In this document: positions 60,112 through 64,000 of the stretch, piece after piece | How positions within the stretch are numbered: the stretch's first letter is position 1 | Layout: each line of letters opens with the position of its first letter | Assembly: GCA_028279215.1 (NCBI GenBank) | Contig: JANQOF010000036.1 | Span: 1-64,000, forward strand | DNA from: Pirellulales bacterium | GTDB lineage: Bacteria > Planctomycetota > Planctomycetia > Pirellulales > Lacipirellulaceae | Length of the DNA: 64,000 bases | Direction of reading: 5' to 3' | Notes under the pieces: model-generated | The model's database searches: none | Told to the model about the DNA's origin: nothing | Seen by the model: only the letters and a program-made list of their open reading frames with translations | Translations under genes and position numbers: made by a program

Positions 60112-63100
60112 TGGCTACCGCCGAACTATCGAATCGCGATTCCTTTGGGGCCCACGCGGCATCGTCGGCGATACGCCACGACGCGGACCCACTGGCGACC
60201 ATTTGGGCGGCCTTCGCATCGCTTCGGCTAACCGTGGTCTTGCTTTCGTTGCTGACGGTGTTGGTGTTCTTTGGCACGTTAGCCCAAGCGAGCCATGACG
60301 TGTGGTACGTGGTGCGCGAGGGGTACTTCCGCGTCTGGTTTGCATGGATTGAATTTCAAACCCTGCCCGCTTTGTTGAGTGTGTTCAAGCCCAATAAGAT
60401 CGAGCTCCCGGGCGGCTTCTATTTTCCCGGTGGGTATCTGATTGGCGCGGTGATGGCGGTCAACCTGATCGCCGCGCACAGCATGCGGTACAACGTGCTC
60501 GCCAGGGGAGCACGTCTGAGCTCCGCGTTAGCCCTCTTGGCTCTGGGCATCGCCGCCACGTGGTGGGTAATCACCTATGCCCTGTCGTCGCCGGAAGCGG
60601 CCAGCGTCTCGCCAGTGTTTGCCGAGCGCCTCTGGCTATTGTTGCGGGCGCTTTTTGCCGGGGTGGCGTTGGGGCTGGCCTACGTCCTCACGTTGGCATG
60701 GAGTCACTTGCGCAAGCCAGAGTGGTTTGCGCTCGCGGCATTCGATGCAGTTTTATTGGCCGCGGCCGCCTATTTGTTCGCCGTTCCCGAGTGGCGGATC
60801 AACGACGCCGGCATGCGGATCGTGTGGCAATTGCTCCAAGCTACCGCGGCCGGCGCCTTGCTGATGGCCAGTGCCTGGCTGCTGTTTGGCAAACGGTCGG
60901 GCGTCGTGCTGTTGCACATTGGCATCGCACTGTTCATGGCGCACGAATTCTATGTCGGTGAGACCAATGTCGAAGCGAACATGGCGATCGAGGAAGGCGA
61001 AACGGTCAACTACGCCATGGATATTCGCCAGTCGGAACTTGCGATTATCGACCGTTCCGACGATGAAACCGATCGCGTGACTGTGATTCCCGACGCAATG
61101 CTCATGCAGGCAGCGGCCGCGCCGAGCGGCTCTGCCGGACGGGTGATCAGCCACCCCGACCTGCCGGTCGACGTGCGAATCGTCGATTACTTTGCCAACT
61201 CAAGCATCAAGCCAGCGGAGCCGTCGGACGACAACAAGGCCACACTCGGCGCAGGGCAGCAGATCGTGGCCGTAGAGCTTCCCAATGTTTCGGGTGTGGG
61301 TAGCGCAAGCGATTTCCCATCGGCGTACGTCGAACTGCTCGATAAAGAATCAGGCGAAAGTCTAGGCACGGTGATGGTGACGAACTTGTTCGACCCGTAC
61401 ATCCTAAGCCGCAGTCCCAGGTTAGTGCGAATGCCTGGCGTTCCCGTCGAAGCCCTGGGTGAGCAGACGGTAGAGTTTGAAGATACCCCGTTGGCGGTCG
61501 CGCTGCGTTTCGAGCGCGTCTACAAGCCGTACGACGTGACGCTGTTGGATTTCGAGCATGAAAAGTACATGGGCACGGGAATGGCCAAGAGCTATGCCTC
61601 GGTGATCAAGCTCGTCGACCACGAGGTCGATACCGAGTTGATGGCCAAGACTTGGATGAACAACCCGCTGCGCTACCGTGGCGAGACGTTCTACCAATCG
61701 GGCTTCAACGAAGTGACCGGCACCGGTACGGTGCTGCAAGTGGTGAAGAACGAGAGTTGGATGCTACCTTACATCGCTTGCGCCCTGGTAGCCGTAGGCA
61801 TGCTCGTGCATTTTGGCCAGACACTGCTGCGATTTCTCAATCGTCGCTTACGTGAATTGCGGCAGTTGCAGGACGAAAATCCGACGTCCACCGCGGTTTG
61901 GTACCTGCGGCCGGAAATCATCATACCTGGCATTGCCGCGCTATTGGCTGCGGGGTATTTGGGCTCGAAGTTTCGCGTCGAGGAGGTCGTTGTCGACGAC
62001 ATGTCGGTCAGCGATTTCGCCACGGTGCCGGTACTCGACGAAGGGCGGGTGAAACCCATCGATACGGTCGCGCGAAACCTGCTGCAAGCGATGAGTTCAC
62101 GGCAAGAAGCGGTGATCGACGTGGAAACGGAAGAGAAAATTCCGGCTACGCAATGGCTACTCGATTTCGTTGCTCGTAAACCGGATGCCATGGAGGCCTA
62201 TATCTTCCGGATCACGAACTTGGAAGTCATCGACACGCTCAGCCTCGATCGTCGCCCCGGCTTCTACCGCTATTCCTTCAATGAAATCGACGAGAATATC
62301 GAAACCCTGCACGAAGAAGTTTTGGCGACCAAGGACGTAGAGGATGAGGAACTGACTCGTTTTCAGCGCGACGTTCGGCAGTTGTGGGAGCAAAGGAGGA
62401 TTTGCATCGACTTGGCCAACTCGTTCGATATGGTTCGGTTTCGCGGACCGGAAACCGTGCTAGTCGATCTTGCGACGGCGGCCGAACGGGCGCTCGTTAT
62501 GAACGCGCCGGAACCAATACCTCCCGCAACAGCGGATGGGCACTGGTTGACCTTGTACGAGTCGGATCTACGCGATCATTGCTTCAAGTTGAAGCAGGAG
62601 ATGGGAGCCACGCTGGCCAATACGCCGCCCGTGGTGCAGTCGGTCGTCGACAGGTTCGGCGACCATCCAGTAAACGACGCCTACATGCAGCTGGCTCAAG
62701 TGCTAGAGTCGTACCGGAGTGGTGATGCCAGGCAGTACGACACATCGCTCGAAGAAGTCTATCAGGCTGCCGATGAGTACGAGGAGCAGTTGAACGATTC
62801 CGCGAATGCGGAGTTCGTAGGCTCGCTCAAGACGGTTGAAAAGTTGAATATGGATCGCGTTCGCTTTGAGTATCTATTCAACTCGACTTCACCGTTCTAT
62901 TACTGCATGGTGTTGTATCTGATCGCGATGGTTCTGGCGGCGGGTGCGTGGCTCGTATGGCCGCAGGTGCTCGGTCGCAGCGCGATCGCGATTATCGTCG
63001 TGACATTGATTGTGCACACGCTCGCCATCGCGGCGCGGATGTATATCTCCGACCGGCCGCCAATTACCAACCTCTACACCACGGCCATCTGCATCGGCTG

Positions 63101-63800
63101 GGCGGTCGTGCTATTCATGCTGGTGTTGGAGTCCATCTTCAAGCTCGGGATTGGCGGATTTGTGGCTGGCGCGGTTGGCTTCGCCACGCTGCTGATCGCT
63201 CACAATCTGGGTCTCGACGAAGACACCTTTACCGTCATGCAGGCGGTGCTCGATACCCAGTTCTGGCTTGCGACCCATGTAATCACGATCAATCTAGGCT
63301 ACGCGACGACCATGCTCGCCGGGTGTTTGGGCATTGTTTACGTGATCGCCGTCCACCTGCTGAACCTCTTCGACGAGAAGCAGACCAAACAACTGGCCGC
63401 CATGATGTATGGCTCGCTCTGCTTTGCCATTCTGTTTAGTTTTGTTGGTACGGTGCTCGGCGGATTATGGGCCGACGATTCTTGGGGGCGATTCTGGGGC
63501 TGGGATCCGAAGGAAAACGGCGCGCTAATGATCGTGTTGTGGAACGCCGTAGCCCTGCACGCGCGGTGGGGCAAGATGGTTGGTGCCCGGGGACTGGCGC
63601 TATTGACCATTGTGGGCAACGTCGTGACAGCGTGGAGTTGGTTTGGTGTGAATCAACTTGGTCAGGGGCTACACAATTACGGATTCAGCGACGGCCTGGC
63701 AGCCAATTTATTCTGGTTCGTCGTCAGCCAGGCAGTGGTGCTGGTGGTAGGCTTGATTCCGTGGCACGATACGCCGGCGAAGGGTGCCAAGGTTGGTTAA
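60111..63800 (+). CDS. Cytochrome c biogenesis protein, ResB-CcsA fusion
   Basis: N-terminal ResB-like region (LASLRLTVVLLSLLTVLVFFGTLAQ-type), C-terminal CcsA with WADDSWGRFWGWDPKENGALMIVLWNA. Confidence 0.93.
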   Translation: MATAELSNRDSFGAHAASSAIRHDADPLATIWAAFASLRLTVVLLSLLTVLVFFGTLAQASHDVWYVVREGYFRVWFAWIEFQTLPALLSVFKPNKIELPGGFYFPGGYLIGAVMAVNLIAAHSMRYNVLARGARLSSALALLALGIAATWWVITYALSSPEAASVSPVFAERLWLLLRALFAGVALGLAYVLTLAWSHLRKPEWFALAAFDAVLLAAAAYLFAVPEWRINDAGMRIVWQLLQATAAGALLMASAWLLFGKRSGVVLLHIGIALFMAHEFYVGETNVEANMAIEEGETVNYAMDIRQSELAIIDRSDDETDRVTVIPDAMLMQAAAAPSGSAGRVISHPDLPVDVRIVDYFANSSIKPAEPSDDNKATLGAGQQIVAVELPNVSGVGSASDFPSAYVELLDKESGESLGTVMVTNLFDPYILSRSPRLVRMPGVPVEALGEQTVEFEDTPLAVALRFERVYKPYDVTLLDFEHEKYMGTGMAKSYASVIKLVDHEVDTELMAKTWMNNPLRYRGETFYQSGFNEVTGTGTVLQVVKNESWMLPYIACALVAVGMLVHFGQTLLRFLNRRLRELRQLQDENPTSTAVWYLRPEIIIPGIAALLAAGYLGSKFRVEEVVVDDMSVSDFATVPVLDEGRVKPIDTVARNLLQAMSSRQEAVIDVETEEKIPATQWLLDFVARKPDAMEAYIFRITNLEVIDTLSLDRRPGFYRYSFNEIDENIETLHEEVLATKDVEDEELTRFQRDVRQLWEQRRICIDLANSFDMVRFRGPETVLVDLATAAERALVMNAPEPIPPATADGHWLTLYESDLRDHCFKLKQEMGATLANTPPVVQSVVDRFGDHPVNDAYMQLAQVLESYRSGDARQYDTSLEEVYQAADEYEEQLNDSANAEFVGSLKTVEKLNMDRVRFEYLFNSTSPFYYCMVLYLIAMVLAAGAWLVWPQVLGRSAIAIIVVTLIVHTLAIAARMYISDRPPITNLYTTAICIGWAVVLFMLVLESIFKLGIGGFVAGAVGFATLLIAHNLGLDEDTFTVMQAVLDTQFWLATHVITINLGYATTMLAGCLGIVYVIAVHLLNLFDEKQTKQLAAMMYGSLCFAILFSFVGTVLGGLWADDSWGRFWGWDPKENGALMIVLWNAVALHARWGKMVGARGLALLTIVGNVVTAWSWFGVNQLGQGLHNYGFSDGLAANLFWFVVSQAVVLVVGLIPWHDTPAKGAKVG

Positions 63801-64000
63801 CGACCAGGCGAGCCACTGGCCGATCATGCACGCTGCAAGATATAGATGGAGCAAGGAAATGGGGCGATGATGGAGATGGGTGTATAGGTCATTGGGGACT
63901 GTCACGGTGTCGCTTGCGACAGGAGGTTAGGTTGCTTGCCTCTTGGGCGACGCCCACCGACAATCGGCCGAATCTGACGCCTCGAGTGGCGAGGGCTCTT

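Noticed and set aside
63908-63921. TGTCGCTTGCGACA palindrome downstream of ccsA
   Set aside because: Short 6-bp arms only; could be a REP fragment or terminator part but a single copy in the window is insufficient.
1-64000. CRISPR array, prophage or classical toxin-antitoxin system
   Set aside because: No regularly spaced repeats, phage structural genes or recognisable TA pair were seen.

Overview
High-GC bacterial chromosome segment whose gene content looks planctomycete-like (inference from gene families; no rRNA, tRNA or CRISPR array was recognised). The window opens on what appears to be a complete 960-bp IS element. It then carries: a futalosine-pathway menaquinone cluster (mqnA-mqnC) in tandem with an ABC exporter whose permease is fused to a CPBP protease; a second ABC operon; aroA; an RCK potassium channel; a compact 650-aa SecA; queG and dus; a very large secreted protein next to a catalytically degenerate sulfatase-fold protein; a surface-polysaccharide region (O-antigen ligase/WecG fusion, Wzz, FemAB-like, deacetylase, flippase, GT4); plsC- and cdsA-like genes; a dockerin-like/PEP-CTERM protein; aldehyde dehydrogenase; fabI; a GAF/sigma-54 activator; bioA; SAM hydroxide adenosyltransferase; gatCAB interrupted by a GxxExxY gene; rpmB; an IMPase; an HTH/acidic/transmembrane protein; and a ResB-CcsA fusion. 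Most of the window is ordinary core genome. The best leads are the inverted-repeat-bounded GxxExxY cassette inserted exactly between gatA and gatB, the pseudo-sulfatase beside the giant secreted protein, a structured non-coding region at about 17.0-17.7 kb, the HTH/acidic/TM protein, and the compact SecA. All family calls come from reading motifs by eye; no database search was possible.
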